A program made the position numbers and the translations under genes. Source: Pseudoalteromonas sp. R3 (lineage in GTDB: Bacteria > Pseudomonadota > Gammaproteobacteria > Enterobacterales > Alteromonadaceae). From it: a DNA stretch of 64,000 nt. Location: contig NZ_CP034835.1 in the NCBI RefSeq assembly GCF_004014715.1, positions 2,480,001 through 2,544,000 of the forward strand, in the 5' to 3' direction. The notes beneath the pieces are model-generated. The model saw nothing but the letters and a program-made list of their open reading frames with translations, ran no database searches and was not told where the DNA came from. Positions 23,749 through 32,108 of this stretch are shown here, piece by piece (position 1 is the stretch's first letter; the number at the start of each line of letters is the position of its first letter).

Positions 23749-23806
23749 GATAATTTCCTCCGAATGAATTTACTGCCATTCTTTAAATTTGGCAGCCCTA
23801 ACAGCA

Positions 23807-23991
23807 TATTAGCGTGAATACCGGTTAGATCCAGTTCCTAAAACCGTACAGATCCACAGCTAAATTATTTTATTCATAATAAGAACAATAACCTACCACT
23901 ATTGTACTAGTCACTCAAGCCAAAATGGCTTTGTTGAAACCGAGCCTTGTTCATAGCGAGACTTGGGGTCTCGTTATGTAAAGCTACTAAC
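23807..23991. repeat. 185-bp repeat, copy 2 (attC-like)
   Basis: The partner of 20515-20699 in direct orientation, with about a dozen mismatches clustered in the middle. On the minus strand it runs into TGCTGTTAGGGC, an attC end box just upstream of the four-gene operon. It lacks any transposase next to it. Confidence 0.7.
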
Positions 23992-24162
23992 TTATTGAAT
24001 CTATGTAAATTAAATCAGTTCTTCACTTAAACGAGACCTCCAAGCGCGAGAAAACGAGAAATTTGACATGGAAACTGACTACATTTGCTTATACCTGTAT
24101 AAATAATCAGCATTTATGGTTGGATGATCTATAACGTTTGAAATAATCATCTAGTTAAGTTT

Positions 24163-24760
24163 ATCCAGGCTCGCACGCATTCGGGATGACAACGTTGTTT
24201 GGCAGTAACGGGGTTGTTTTATGATGGCTGGGTTATTTTTCAAGTGCGTCTGAGATGACAGAGTTGTTTGTGAGGTGCGTTTGGAACCTGACACTGCTGC
24301 GCGGTGTTTGAGTAGATCCCGGCTCGCAAGCGTCCGGAATGACGGAGTTGTTTATGAGGTGCGTCTGGAATCTGGCACTGCTGCGCGGTTTTTAAGTAGG
24401 TCCCGGCTCGCACGCGTCCGGATGACGGAGTTGTTAGTAGGTGATGTTGGTGAGGTACGCCTGGAACTTGGCACTACTGCGCGGTGTTTGAGTAGATCCC
24501 GGCTCGCACGCGTCCGGGATGACGACGTTGTTTGGAAGTGACGGCGTTGTTTATGAGGTACGCCTGGAACCTGGCACTAATGCGCGGTGTTTGAGTAGAT
24601 CCCGGCTCGCACGCGTCCGGGATGACGGAGTTGTTTGTGAGGTGACGGAGTCGTTTGGAAGTGACGGTATTGTTGGTGAGGTGCGCCTGAAACCTGACAC
24701 TGCTGCGCGGTGTTTGAGTAGTTCCCGGCTCGCAAGCGTCCGGGATGACGGAGTCGTTTG
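24163..24760. repeat. Tandem array of REP-like palindromes
   Basis: Six copies of a unit built on CCCGGCTCGCACGCGTCCGGG followed by ATGACGG occur near 24163, 24315, 24401, 24495, 24600 and 24722, spaced 86-152 bases. Most are preceded by CACTGCTGCGCGGTGTTTGAG. The CCCGG / CCGGG ends can pair. The array lies between the cassette cluster and the 3' end of the two-component operon and may protect or terminate that transcript. Open frames across it are by-products of the repeat. Confidence 0.8.
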
Positions 24761-24826
24761 TATAGCGAGGTGACTGAGCAGAAAACCGCCCTGTTACAAT
24801 TCAGATTCATCTCACAACCGTTCGGG

Positions 24827-26188
24827 TTAAGCTTCTCGCTCCCCAAACACTACTTTAAAGCTTGCGCCGCCTTGCTCGTTTTTGCAGGTAACCGTGAGTT
24901 TGGCGTTGTGAAAGTCGACGACTTCTTTGACGATAGACAGGCCCAGTCCACTGCCGCTCAGGGTAGATTGCTCCTGTCTCCAGAAGCGCTCAAACAGGCG
25001 GTCGTAGAATTGCGACTGGATACCGGGGCCGTTGTCGCTCACTTCCAGTTCAGTGGCACTCACTCTGACCTGAATCTTGGCATTGTCTTGTGAGTGTTTC
25101 AGGGCGTTTTCGACCAGGTTTTTAATCATAATATGCACGGCAGCTTTGTCTGCCAGGATCTGAGCGGTGCCTGGTTCCGTATCCAGGCTTAACTCCTTAT
25201 CAAACTGTACTGCCAGCGGTGCCAGCATCATGCAAACTTCCTGTGCCAGCGCTGACAGGCTTACCGGTACCTTGTTGTACACCACAAAGTTTTGCGCGCG
25301 AGAGAGATCTAAGAGTTGCTGCACCACCCGGCTCATATAGGCGACATCGTTGACGATTTCTTCGCGGATCTGGGGGGCAATATCGGCCAGCTGAACGCGG
25401 GTATTAAGTACAGCCAGTGGGGTTTTAAGCTCGTGGGCGGCGTTGGCCACAAAGCGCTTTTGTTCATCAAAGCCTCCCTCTACCCGCTCCATGGCCTGGT
25501 TCAGTGAATCCACAATCGGCTGAATCTCATAAGGCAACCCCTCGTTACTGAGCCTGAAACTAAGCTGCTCCGGTTTGATCTGCTTTAACTGGCCAGCTAC
25601 GGCTTTAACGGGCCGCACCACAGAGCGCACCGATAAGTACCCCACCACCATAAACACCCCAAATGCGGCAAAAATGGTGATGGCCGTCACTCGGTTTAAT
25701 GCCGGGATCACGGCTTCGTTCGCCAGTTCTGTGATCAGGTCGTTGCGTGCCATGTCCAGCAACAGCGCCTGTCCGTCCAGTGTGAGTTCGGTACGAAAAC
25801 GATCAACGCCATCAAGATGCGAATACCCAAGCGCAATGGTGTCGGTCAGCGCTGCCAGTGCTTCAGAGCCCTGCTCACTGTTTACAGACTGGAGCAATAC
25901 CTGACCATCCTCGGCGCGCAGAACACGAAACGCAAAGTTATTGTACAGGGCGTCATAGCCCCACTTTTCAATCACATTATCAGGGGTATACACAAGTTGC
26001 TGTTGCTCAAAATGCAGTGCATCCCCTACGTCCTCAATCATGCCTTTCATACTGACTTCGAGCGCCAGATTGGCATAGTTCATCGAAAACAGGTGCAAGA
26101 TCACACCTATTCCGGTGAACACCACCGAGCCTATCAGAATAAAATGCAGGTAGATCTTGCGGGCGAGGGAGTTTTTTATGATTTTCAT
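24827..26188 (-). CDS. Sensor histidine kinase (OmpR-partner class)
   Basis: A 453-residue membrane kinase. Transmembrane helices lie at about 14-33 and 167-187, with a periplasmic sensor region of about 130 residues between and a HAMP-type linker after. The phosphorylation site is H252 in FVANAAHELKTPLAVL. The ATPase domain shows N (LVENALKHS), G1 (EVSDNGPGI) and G2 (GSGLGLSIV). Its start overlaps the stop of the response regulator gene by four bases, so the two are translated together. It closes the efflux operon, suggesting it senses the compound or envelope stress that the pump relieves. Confidence 0.93.
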   Translation of the reverse strand: MKIIKNSLARKIYLHFILIGSVVFTGIGVILHLFSMNYANLALEVSMKGMIEDVGDALHFEQQQLVYTPDNVIEKWGYDALYNNFAFRVLRAEDGQVLLQSVNSEQGSEALAALTDTIALGYSHLDGVDRFRTELTLDGQALLLDMARNDLITELANEAVIPALNRVTAITIFAAFGVFMVVGYLSVRSVVRPVKAVAGQLKQIKPEQLSFRLSNEGLPYEIQPIVDSLNQAMERVEGGFDEQKRFVANAAHELKTPLAVLNTRVQLADIAPQIREEIVNDVAYMSRVVQQLLDLSRAQNFVVYNKVPVSLSALAQEVCMMLAPLAVQFDKELSLDTEPGTAQILADKAAVHIMIKNLVENALKHSQDNAKIQVRVSATELEVSDNGPGIQSQFYDRLFERFWRQEQSTLSGSGLGLSIVKEVVDFHNAKLTVTCKNEQGGASFKVVFGEREA

Positions 26189-26850
26189 GCCAGTATATAT
26201 CCTATGCCGCGGAGCGTTTTAATGGTGACGCCCGCCTCAGTACCATCAAGCTTCTTGCGAATTCGATGTACCGCTACCTGCAAAGCGTTGTCGGTTACTT
26301 CAAACCCCATGGCATAAATGGCGTCGTATAATGCATCTTTGCCCACGGTTAAGCCAACATGGCGCAGCAGATATTCCAGGATAGCCACTTCTGTCTTACC
26401 CATTGAGAGGTTCTCGCCGCCTACCGTTACGCGGCGAGATTTCGGGTCAAGCGCCAGGTTACCATGAGACAATAAAGTGCCAGTGTACTGACTGGGACGA
26501 CGAAGCAAAGCACGCATTCTCGCCAGTAGCTCGCCGATATCAAACGGCTTGTTGATATAGTCATCTGCACCCAGATCCAAGCCGGCTATGCGATCATCCA
26601 CACTGCCCCGCGCGGTTAAGATCAGCACCGGAACCGGGTTGTCGGCACCCCGTAAGGCGGCAATCACATCGAGTCCGTCTTTGTCGGGCAGCCCGAGATC
26701 CAGAATAATAGCGTCGTAGTGCCATAATGCCATTTGATCGTGCAATGCGCCCGCACTGGTGGCTATGTCAGCTGCGTAGCCTTCTTTAGTCATGGCCTGC
26801 TGAATAAAGCTCGCCAGTTGCAGGTTATCTTCGGTGATCAATATGCGCAT
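26185..26850 (-). CDS. OmpR/PhoB-family response regulator
   Basis: The 221-residue regulator has a receiver domain with phospho-acceptor D51 (AIILDLGLPDKDG), acidic pocket ED at 7-8 and K in LTARG...NKPF. A winged-helix DNA-binding domain follows (ALQVAVHRIRKKL recognition helix). It lies downstream of the RND pump gene by 56 bases and overlaps the kinase gene. It likely controls this operon; an inverted repeat upstream of the first gene (31790-31808) is a candidate site. Confidence 0.95.
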   Translation of the reverse strand: MRILITEDNLQLASFIQQAMTKEGYAADIATSAGALHDQMALWHYDAIILDLGLPDKDGLDVIAALRGADNPVPVLILTARGSVDDRIAGLDLGADDYINKPFDIGELLARMRALLRRPSQYTGTLLSHGNLALDPKSRRVTVGGENLSMGKTEVAILEYLLRHVGLTVGKDALYDAIYAMGFEVTDNALQVAVHRIRKKLDGTEAGVTIKTLRGIGYILA

Positions 26851-26906
26851 ACTACTTCCTCCATTTTTGCCTTACTCTACTTGTTCCACTTTATTCCAGA
26901 CAGGTT

Positions 26907-29900
26907 TTACGTCAGCTCCGGTAATTCAATTGGCATTGACCTGTTGCGCTTGGGTAGCAACCATTGCAGCAGAACAGGGATCACCACCAGCACCAGAATG
27001 GTTGAAGTGATCAATCCGCCTATCACAGCCCATGCCAGTGGCGGCCACAGAGGACTGCTGGCCGAGGTTAAAGGTAGCATACCCACTATGGTTGTGACCG
27101 AAGTGACTATAACAGGACGCACCCTGTTTTGTACCGATAACATGATAGCTGCCTGCGTATTCTTCCCCGCTTGTACATACAACAAAGTACCGTCGATCAA
27201 TAAGATAGCATTGTTCACGACTATTCCTGCCAGCGCCAGGATCCCTAACACCGACATAAACCCGAACGGCACCTGAGCCAGGCTCAGCATAGCCGGCGCA
27301 CCAATGACGGCAAAGGGAATGCTCAGCATCACCAGCAAAGTTAAACGTAACGAATTAAACTGCAGCACCAATGCAATAAAGAGCAACAGCGCACCAGCTG
27401 GCAGGGTTTTAAACAGGGCATTGTTTGCCTCGCCAGACTCAGCCATTTCCCCGCCAAACGTTAACTGTAATCCGTATCGCTCGGCAATAGCTGTCAGCTC
27501 TGGCATCAGCTCAGTAAGCAGCGCAGCCTCATCCACGCCGGGTGCAACTTCGCTGATCAGTTTAACCACGGGTACACCGTTTCTGCGCGCCAAAATGGCT
27601 GGCTGGCCGACTATCTTAGTATCAGCAAGCACATGAACCGGCACCGGTTTTTCGGTCAGTGAGGTCAGTACGCCGGTGTTCATCAGATCAATACTGTCAT
27701 GACTTGAATCCGGGTCATACAGCACAACGGATGTCGGCTCATCATTAAAGCTCACCTGAGTCATGGTTAGTCCTGCACTGCGCCATGCCAGATAATCATT
27801 AAGCTGGCTTTCAGTGAGGCCAAGCTGACTCAGCCGTTGCTGATCAAAAGTCATGGTCAGTTGAGGCACCGCCCCCGAGTAGGCTTTGCCGGGAGTATCA
27901 AAACGTCCATCTGAGCTTAGCAAGGCAAATACCTCTTCGCCCGCCCGACGTAAGACTTTGTAGTCTTCACCGCTTAACCACATTACCACCGTACTTTCCA
28001 GTGGCGGCCCTTGCCCGAGCTCCCGGGCTCGCAGAATGACTTCCGGGTAGTCGCTTTGCAACTGGTCGTTCAGCTGTTCAACCAGCAACGCCATATCGGT
28101 ATGCGCTTGGGCGGTCAGTACCACCCGGCCAATATGGCTTTCATCCGGTTTTTGCGCCAGGTTGTAGTAAAAGCGCGGGCCGGAGAAACCATTAAATACT
28201 AGGGTACGCCGCACATCGGCATGTGCACTGATGTCTTCTGCTATCCGGTTTAATGTACTTGCTGTGAGCTGTTTGTGCGTGCCCATGGGCAGCTCCACAT
28301 CCACAATGGCCTGATTACGGTTGGTTTTTGGAAAAAACTCACCATCGGCCTGCGGCAGCGACATCAACCCGGCGCATAGCCCAAATACAGCAACTAACGT
28401 CAGGGTTTTGTGCTGCAGGGTAAACTTAGATAAAGCCAGTGCGCCCTGCTCTAAAATATGTTGCAGTTGCTGCTGCCAGCGAGAAACCGGACTTTTACGT
28501 ACAGGCAAGTAACGGTTCAGCAAAGGCACCAGCGTTAACGCAATGGCGTAACTGGCCACAATACACAAAATCACCATGACCGGAATACTGGCGATAAAAT
28601 CGGCCACACTACCTTTGGCCATCAGCATTGGCAAAAACGCTGCAATGGTTGTCACGGTTGCTGCACACAGTGGACGCCACAACTCGGTAATACTTTGGAT
28701 GGCACTGTGTAATGGTTCGCTGCCCGCAGACATATGCCGGTTAAATCGCTCTGCAACCACAATGCAGTTATCGACCATCAGGCCTAAAGATAAAATCAGC
28801 CCGGCAATGGTCATCTGGTGCAATACACCATCCATCGCACTAAAAGCGGCAATGGCCGACAATGTGATAACCATAACGGCAATACATACACTCGCAGCAC
28901 CACTGGCAGAGAGGAAAATAAACAAAATAACAGCAATGGCAACCAGGCTCAGCATTAAAGATTGCATTAGCCCGTCTTTGCGCTTTTTGGCCCACCTGGG
29001 CTGAAACAGTTCTATCGTGACAGCGTCTGCCCCATAAACCTCATTGAATTGCTCAACCAGCCCGGTAACCTGCTCACCCGCCTGTGCAATACGGATCCGG
29101 TTGGGCACCAGAGTCACCGCCACACCAACGCGTTGCTGACCGTTGATCCAAAAAGATTCACTGGCTTTTGGATCGGGACGATAATGGATATCGGCCAGCG
29201 TAGATAAAGGCAGTTGCTGGCCCTGACCGGTTGCCACAAGTTTATCCTTGAGCTCAGCCAGAGAATCCAGTTGAGCCACAGGCGACAGAATAAGGTTAGC
29301 CCGGTCGTCGGTGATACTGGCAACCGAGTCAATCTGATTGGCACCGGCGATACGCTGGACAATCTGCAAGGGCGTGACACCCGTTTGCAACATAGTTTGC
29401 TGCGAATAGGCCACCGCTATCTGGCTGCCCGGGTCGCCCACCAGCTGAGCATTGCGCACTGTACTGAGCGCCAATATCTGATCTCGCAATTCAATGGCCA
29501 GTTGGCGCTCCTGTAGCAGGTCGCCCCGACTGCCAACAGACAATAAAATACCCTGGGTGTCCTGCACGCGATCTAAGATAGTCATAGACAGCGCCGGATT
29601 ACTCTGGCGTATGGGGGCAACCCCTTCTTTGATCCGCTGCCAAACCTGGTCGGTGTTATACACGGTTTCTTTCAGTTCAATATCCAGCGACGCGGAGCCG
29701 TGTTTCACCTGAGCGCTGTAGGTCTGAATTTCATCTATTTGCGCTAAAACACGCTCCAGAGGTCGAATGTAGCGCTGTGCCAGAGATTCAGCTTCCAGAC
29801 CATTGGCATTGAGTACAATCATGCCATTGCGATACGGGAAGCTGGGATCTTCTTGCTCCGGGGCGCTGTACCAGCCACCCAAACCGGCAAGACACAAAAT

Positions 29901-29954
29901 ACATACCAGGCCCAAAATAAGGCGAGGGTTAACAAACCAGGGAGGTCGAATCAC
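26907..29954 (-). CDS. RND-family efflux pump, inner-membrane transporter
   Basis: A 1015-residue AcrB/HAE-type transporter with the duplicated layout of the family. TM1 is near residues 11-28, a large periplasmic loop reaches about 330, a six-helix block follows, and the pattern repeats from about 510. TM4 holds GLMVDNCIVVAERFNR near 390, where the proton-relay aspartate lies; the second position is N rather than D, as in many relatives. The matching TM10 segment is GIVVNNAILLID. It would drive proton-coupled export from the periplasm through a TolC-type channel, which is not encoded here. Substrates are unknown. The adaptor gene ends three bases upstream. Confidence 0.93.
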   Translation of the reverse strand: MIRPPWFVNPRLILGLVCILCLAGLGGWYSAPEQEDPSFPYRNGMIVLNANGLEAESLAQRYIRPLERVLAQIDEIQTYSAQVKHGSASLDIELKETVYNTDQVWQRIKEGVAPIRQSNPALSMTILDRVQDTQGILLSVGSRGDLLQERQLAIELRDQILALSTVRNAQLVGDPGSQIAVAYSQQTMLQTGVTPLQIVQRIAGANQIDSVASITDDRANLILSPVAQLDSLAELKDKLVATGQGQQLPLSTLADIHYRPDPKASESFWINGQQRVGVAVTLVPNRIRIAQAGEQVTGLVEQFNEVYGADAVTIELFQPRWAKKRKDGLMQSLMLSLVAIAVILFIFLSASGAASVCIAVMVITLSAIAAFSAMDGVLHQMTIAGLILSLGLMVDNCIVVAERFNRHMSAGSEPLHSAIQSITELWRPLCAATVTTIAAFLPMLMAKGSVADFIASIPVMVILCIVASYAIALTLVPLLNRYLPVRKSPVSRWQQQLQHILEQGALALSKFTLQHKTLTLVAVFGLCAGLMSLPQADGEFFPKTNRNQAIVDVELPMGTHKQLTASTLNRIAEDISAHADVRRTLVFNGFSGPRFYYNLAQKPDESHIGRVVLTAQAHTDMALLVEQLNDQLQSDYPEVILRARELGQGPPLESTVVMWLSGEDYKVLRRAGEEVFALLSSDGRFDTPGKAYSGAVPQLTMTFDQQRLSQLGLTESQLNDYLAWRSAGLTMTQVSFNDEPTSVVLYDPDSSHDSIDLMNTGVLTSLTEKPVPVHVLADTKIVGQPAILARRNGVPVVKLISEVAPGVDEAALLTELMPELTAIAERYGLQLTFGGEMAESGEANNALFKTLPAGALLLFIALVLQFNSLRLTLLVMLSIPFAVIGAPAMLSLAQVPFGFMSVLGILALAGIVVNNAILLIDGTLLYVQAGKNTQAAIMLSVQNRVRPVIVTSVTTIVGMLPLTSASSPLWPPLAWAVIGGLITSTILVLVVIPVLLQWLLPKRNRSMPIELPELT

Positions 29955-29957
29955 AAC

Positions 29958-31025
29958 TTACTCCTTATTAAACGAGTGGCTTAGCAACATGCGGCTATCA
30001 GCAAATATCAGTGCGGGCGATTCAAGTGGCTCAGGGCTGCTGACAAGAATATGGTGGGCACGCCCAGTGATTACCTGAACATAACGGCGCTGTTCAGGCT
30101 CTGATTGCAGTACCACATAGGGCTGACTGGCATCGTCATAATGTAACGCACCACCGGGCAGGCGATACAAAGGCTGATCTGAAAGCGGAATGTTTAATTG
30201 CGCATTCAGGCCCATCCAGGTCTGATTATGTTCTTCCAGCCGGACTTTCAAAAAAAAGAAGGGAGCGCGTGACCCCAGCGGTAAGGTACGCTCCACTATC
30301 AGGCCTGTTACCGACTCGTTCAGCGCCGGCACAAAAACCTCCACATACTCCTGCTCATTGATTGTCAGTGCTACTTCCTCAGGTATCGCAAAACGGGCAT
30401 GTAAAGCGGATGCAGCCTGAAAGTTCAGTACCGTTTGGCCTGCCTCAGCAAACTCCTTGCGCCTTACCAGCAGATCGCTCACTACCCCGTCGAACGGGGC
30501 ACTGATGGTGAGCTCCGCAAGCTGATTGCGAGCGGCATTTACCTCAGCCTGTGCTTTATTCACTTGCTGATAAGCCATATCCAGATTACGTCGGCGTTGA
30601 TCTAGCTGCGACTGGGTTTGCAAATTGCGTTTAACCAGTGCCTCGGCGCGTTCGAACTCAGCCTGACTGTTGGTCAACTCTGCCTGTGTGCGCTGAAGCT
30701 CTGCCCGCGCTTGTTCAAGCAAGGCATATGCAACAGGGTCATAAAGCTCCATCAGTACCGTACCACGCGTCACAAATTGCCCGGCACGTACCCAGAGCTT
30801 TTCAACCCTCCCCGATTTTAACGCAGCCAGCTGGGTGTCTTCGGCCCCTTCTATCTGGCCAAAAAACACTTTCTGTGGCACCTCGACTACCCGCTCTGGC
30901 ATCGCAGTGGCAAACTGAATCGCCCTGACATGGTTTGTTTGTGCCTCTGTATTGACTTCTCTTTGCTGATCCTGGCAGCCCAGCATGGCGACCAGACTCA
31001 AAAGGATAAGCGCTTTAGAAGACAT
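29958..31025 (-). CDS. RND periplasmic adaptor (membrane fusion protein), lipoprotein
   Basis: The start is placed at 31025 (MSSKALILLSLVAMLGCQDQ, 355 residues). Here a lipoprotein signal with lipobox MLGC (C17) begins, and GGGG lies upstream; longer readings would remove it. The lipoyl-like half (VEKLWVRAGQFVTRGTVLMELYDP), a long alpha-helical hairpin rich in E, A, Q and R (about 85-160), and the beta-barrel region (APFDGVVSDLLVRRKEF) mark a HlyD/AcrA-type adaptor. It links the RND pump to an outer-membrane channel. The gene overlaps the end of the mipA-like gene by 11 bases. Confidence 0.92.
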   Translation of the reverse strand: MSSKALILLSLVAMLGCQDQQREVNTEAQTNHVRAIQFATAMPERVVEVPQKVFFGQIEGAEDTQLAALKSGRVEKLWVRAGQFVTRGTVLMELYDPVAYALLEQARAELQRTQAELTNSQAEFERAEALVKRNLQTQSQLDQRRRNLDMAYQQVNKAQAEVNAARNQLAELTISAPFDGVVSDLLVRRKEFAEAGQTVLNFQAASALHARFAIPEEVALTINEQEYVEVFVPALNESVTGLIVERTLPLGSRAPFFFLKVRLEEHNQTWMGLNAQLNIPLSDQPLYRLPGGALHYDDASQPYVVLQSEPEQRRYVQVITGRAHHILVSSPEPLESPALIFADSRMLLSHSFNKE

Positions 31026-31758
31026 ACACATACCCCAACAGTAACTGCACAGCGCCGGATTGCTCGATAAGTGGAGAGTCTTTAATTTCGCTGCCATAAG
31101 CGGTGTAACTCAGATCGGCTTTTATCATATGGTTACGACCAAAAAACCAATCACTGGAGACACCCACTTCAAGATTCATGGTTGCGTCACCTGTATAAGC
31201 GATGCGCCCGGTGCGCTGCTCTGTTGGTAATACTCCATAGTAATAATCAACCAGGTCCTCACTGAGGTAACTTGCAGAGATATAAGGCGTTATCCGCCCG
31301 TCACCAACGGTAAACGGCACACCATAGCTAACACTGGCTTCATAGCCTTTGTGGGTGCTGGTAACATCATGCATAAAGGAAAAGCCGAACTCGCCAAACT
31401 CCGTATCAAACTCCCCTTCAAAGCCAAAATCAAAGCTCATATCCCTGTCTTCCATCCCCAGGAAAATATCACCGTCGGCTTCCTCGTAGCCGTCCAGCCT
31501 CAGCTGCCCAACTACAGAGAACTCAATATTGTCCTGCTGCCAGACTTTGTAGCTGCCACGTGGTCCCAGTAATGAAAAATTGCCATACTGGATGGCCAGA
31601 GCGGGCACTAACATAGTCTCATTGCCAACATCTGTGTAGCCCTGATCCTGAGATACAACCGCCGCGCCAATTCCCCACTGAACGCCTTGCTCCTGATCAT
31701 CAGCCAGGGTTGAAAAACTCATTAATGCCAGAGAAATCAAAGAAACTGTTTTATTCAT
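31015..31758 (-). CDS. MipA/OmpV-family outer-membrane protein
   Basis: The start is taken at 31758 (MNKTVSLISLALMSFSTLA), seven bases after GGAG. The 247-residue protein has a signal peptide (cleavage near TLA/DDQ) followed by an outer-membrane barrel: alternating strands, an early VQWGIGAAVV, RYGNFSLLGPRG-like region, and a terminal aromatic strand LLGYVYVF. MipA/OmpV proteins are often encoded next to two-component systems and are envelope-stress or antibiotic-related. Here it is the first gene of the adaptor-pump-regulator-kinase operon, so it is probably an outer-membrane part of the same response, not the missing TolC channel. Confidence 0.88.
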   Translation of the reverse strand: MNKTVSLISLALMSFSTLADDQEQGVQWGIGAAVVSQDQGYTDVGNETMLVPALAIQYGNFSLLGPRGSYKVWQQDNIEFSVVGQLRLDGYEEADGDIFLGMEDRDMSFDFGFEGEFDTEFGEFGFSFMHDVTSTHKGYEASVSYGVPFTVGDGRITPYISASYLSEDLVDYYYGVLPTEQRTGRIAYTGDATMNLEVGVSSDWFFGRNHMIKADLSYTAYGSEIKDSPLIEQSGAVQLLLGYVYVF

Positions 31759-31789
31759 TACCATGCTCCGTTAATCAAATTTACTGTAT

Positions 31790-31808
31790 CGGACAACGCT
31801 TTTGTCCG
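31790..31808. promoter_or_regulatory. Perfect inverted repeat upstream of the efflux operon
   Basis: CGGACAA and TTGTCCG are separated by five bases, 32 bases before the mipA-like start. It could be a regulator site or a 5'-UTR hairpin. The position fits control of the operon by its own response regulator, although OmpR-type sites are usually direct repeats. Confidence 0.45.
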
Positions 31809-32108
31809 GGGTTGAGTAAAACTTAAAGGAACAAACTTTCTTGAAACTTACACGGTGGTAATTTTATGAGAATACAGGTTAAGGGCATGTAGCACGCACA
31901 ACACAGTAAGAGATGAAAAGCAGGAAGCACTCAGGCCTAGACTGGCTGAATATTTCCCGGCTTCAGTGTCTTTGCATAAAGGCTGTTCAGGGAGTCAGCC
32001 CATCGTTAATTTCGGTAGTGAGCGTACAGGACGTCAGGCACATTCTCATTACCAGTGCCCGGGTAATCAAACTGTGACTAGCCATACCACGCTTTGCCTG
32101 ATGTAACT
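31809..32108. other. Non-coding region between efflux operon and eCIS
   Basis: No gene or clear terminator is seen. The promoter of the efflux operon must lie in its left part; AT-rich stretches occur at 31815-31880. The eCIS transcript ends at its right edge. Confidence 0.4.

Noticed and set aside
24163..24760. Possible CRISPR array
   Set aside because: Units are long and palindromic, spacing varies from 86 to 152 bases, the spacers are themselves similar, and there are no cas genes.
24275..24846. Open frames with repeated CLSRSRLA(R/S)VR motifs
   Set aside because: They are translations of the REP-like tandem palindromes on both strands, not proteins.
29958..31097. Longer adaptor start (MAAKLKTLHLSS...)
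   Set aside because: It would bury the lipoprotein signal and overlap the mipA-like gene by more than 80 bases; the start at 31025 fits better.
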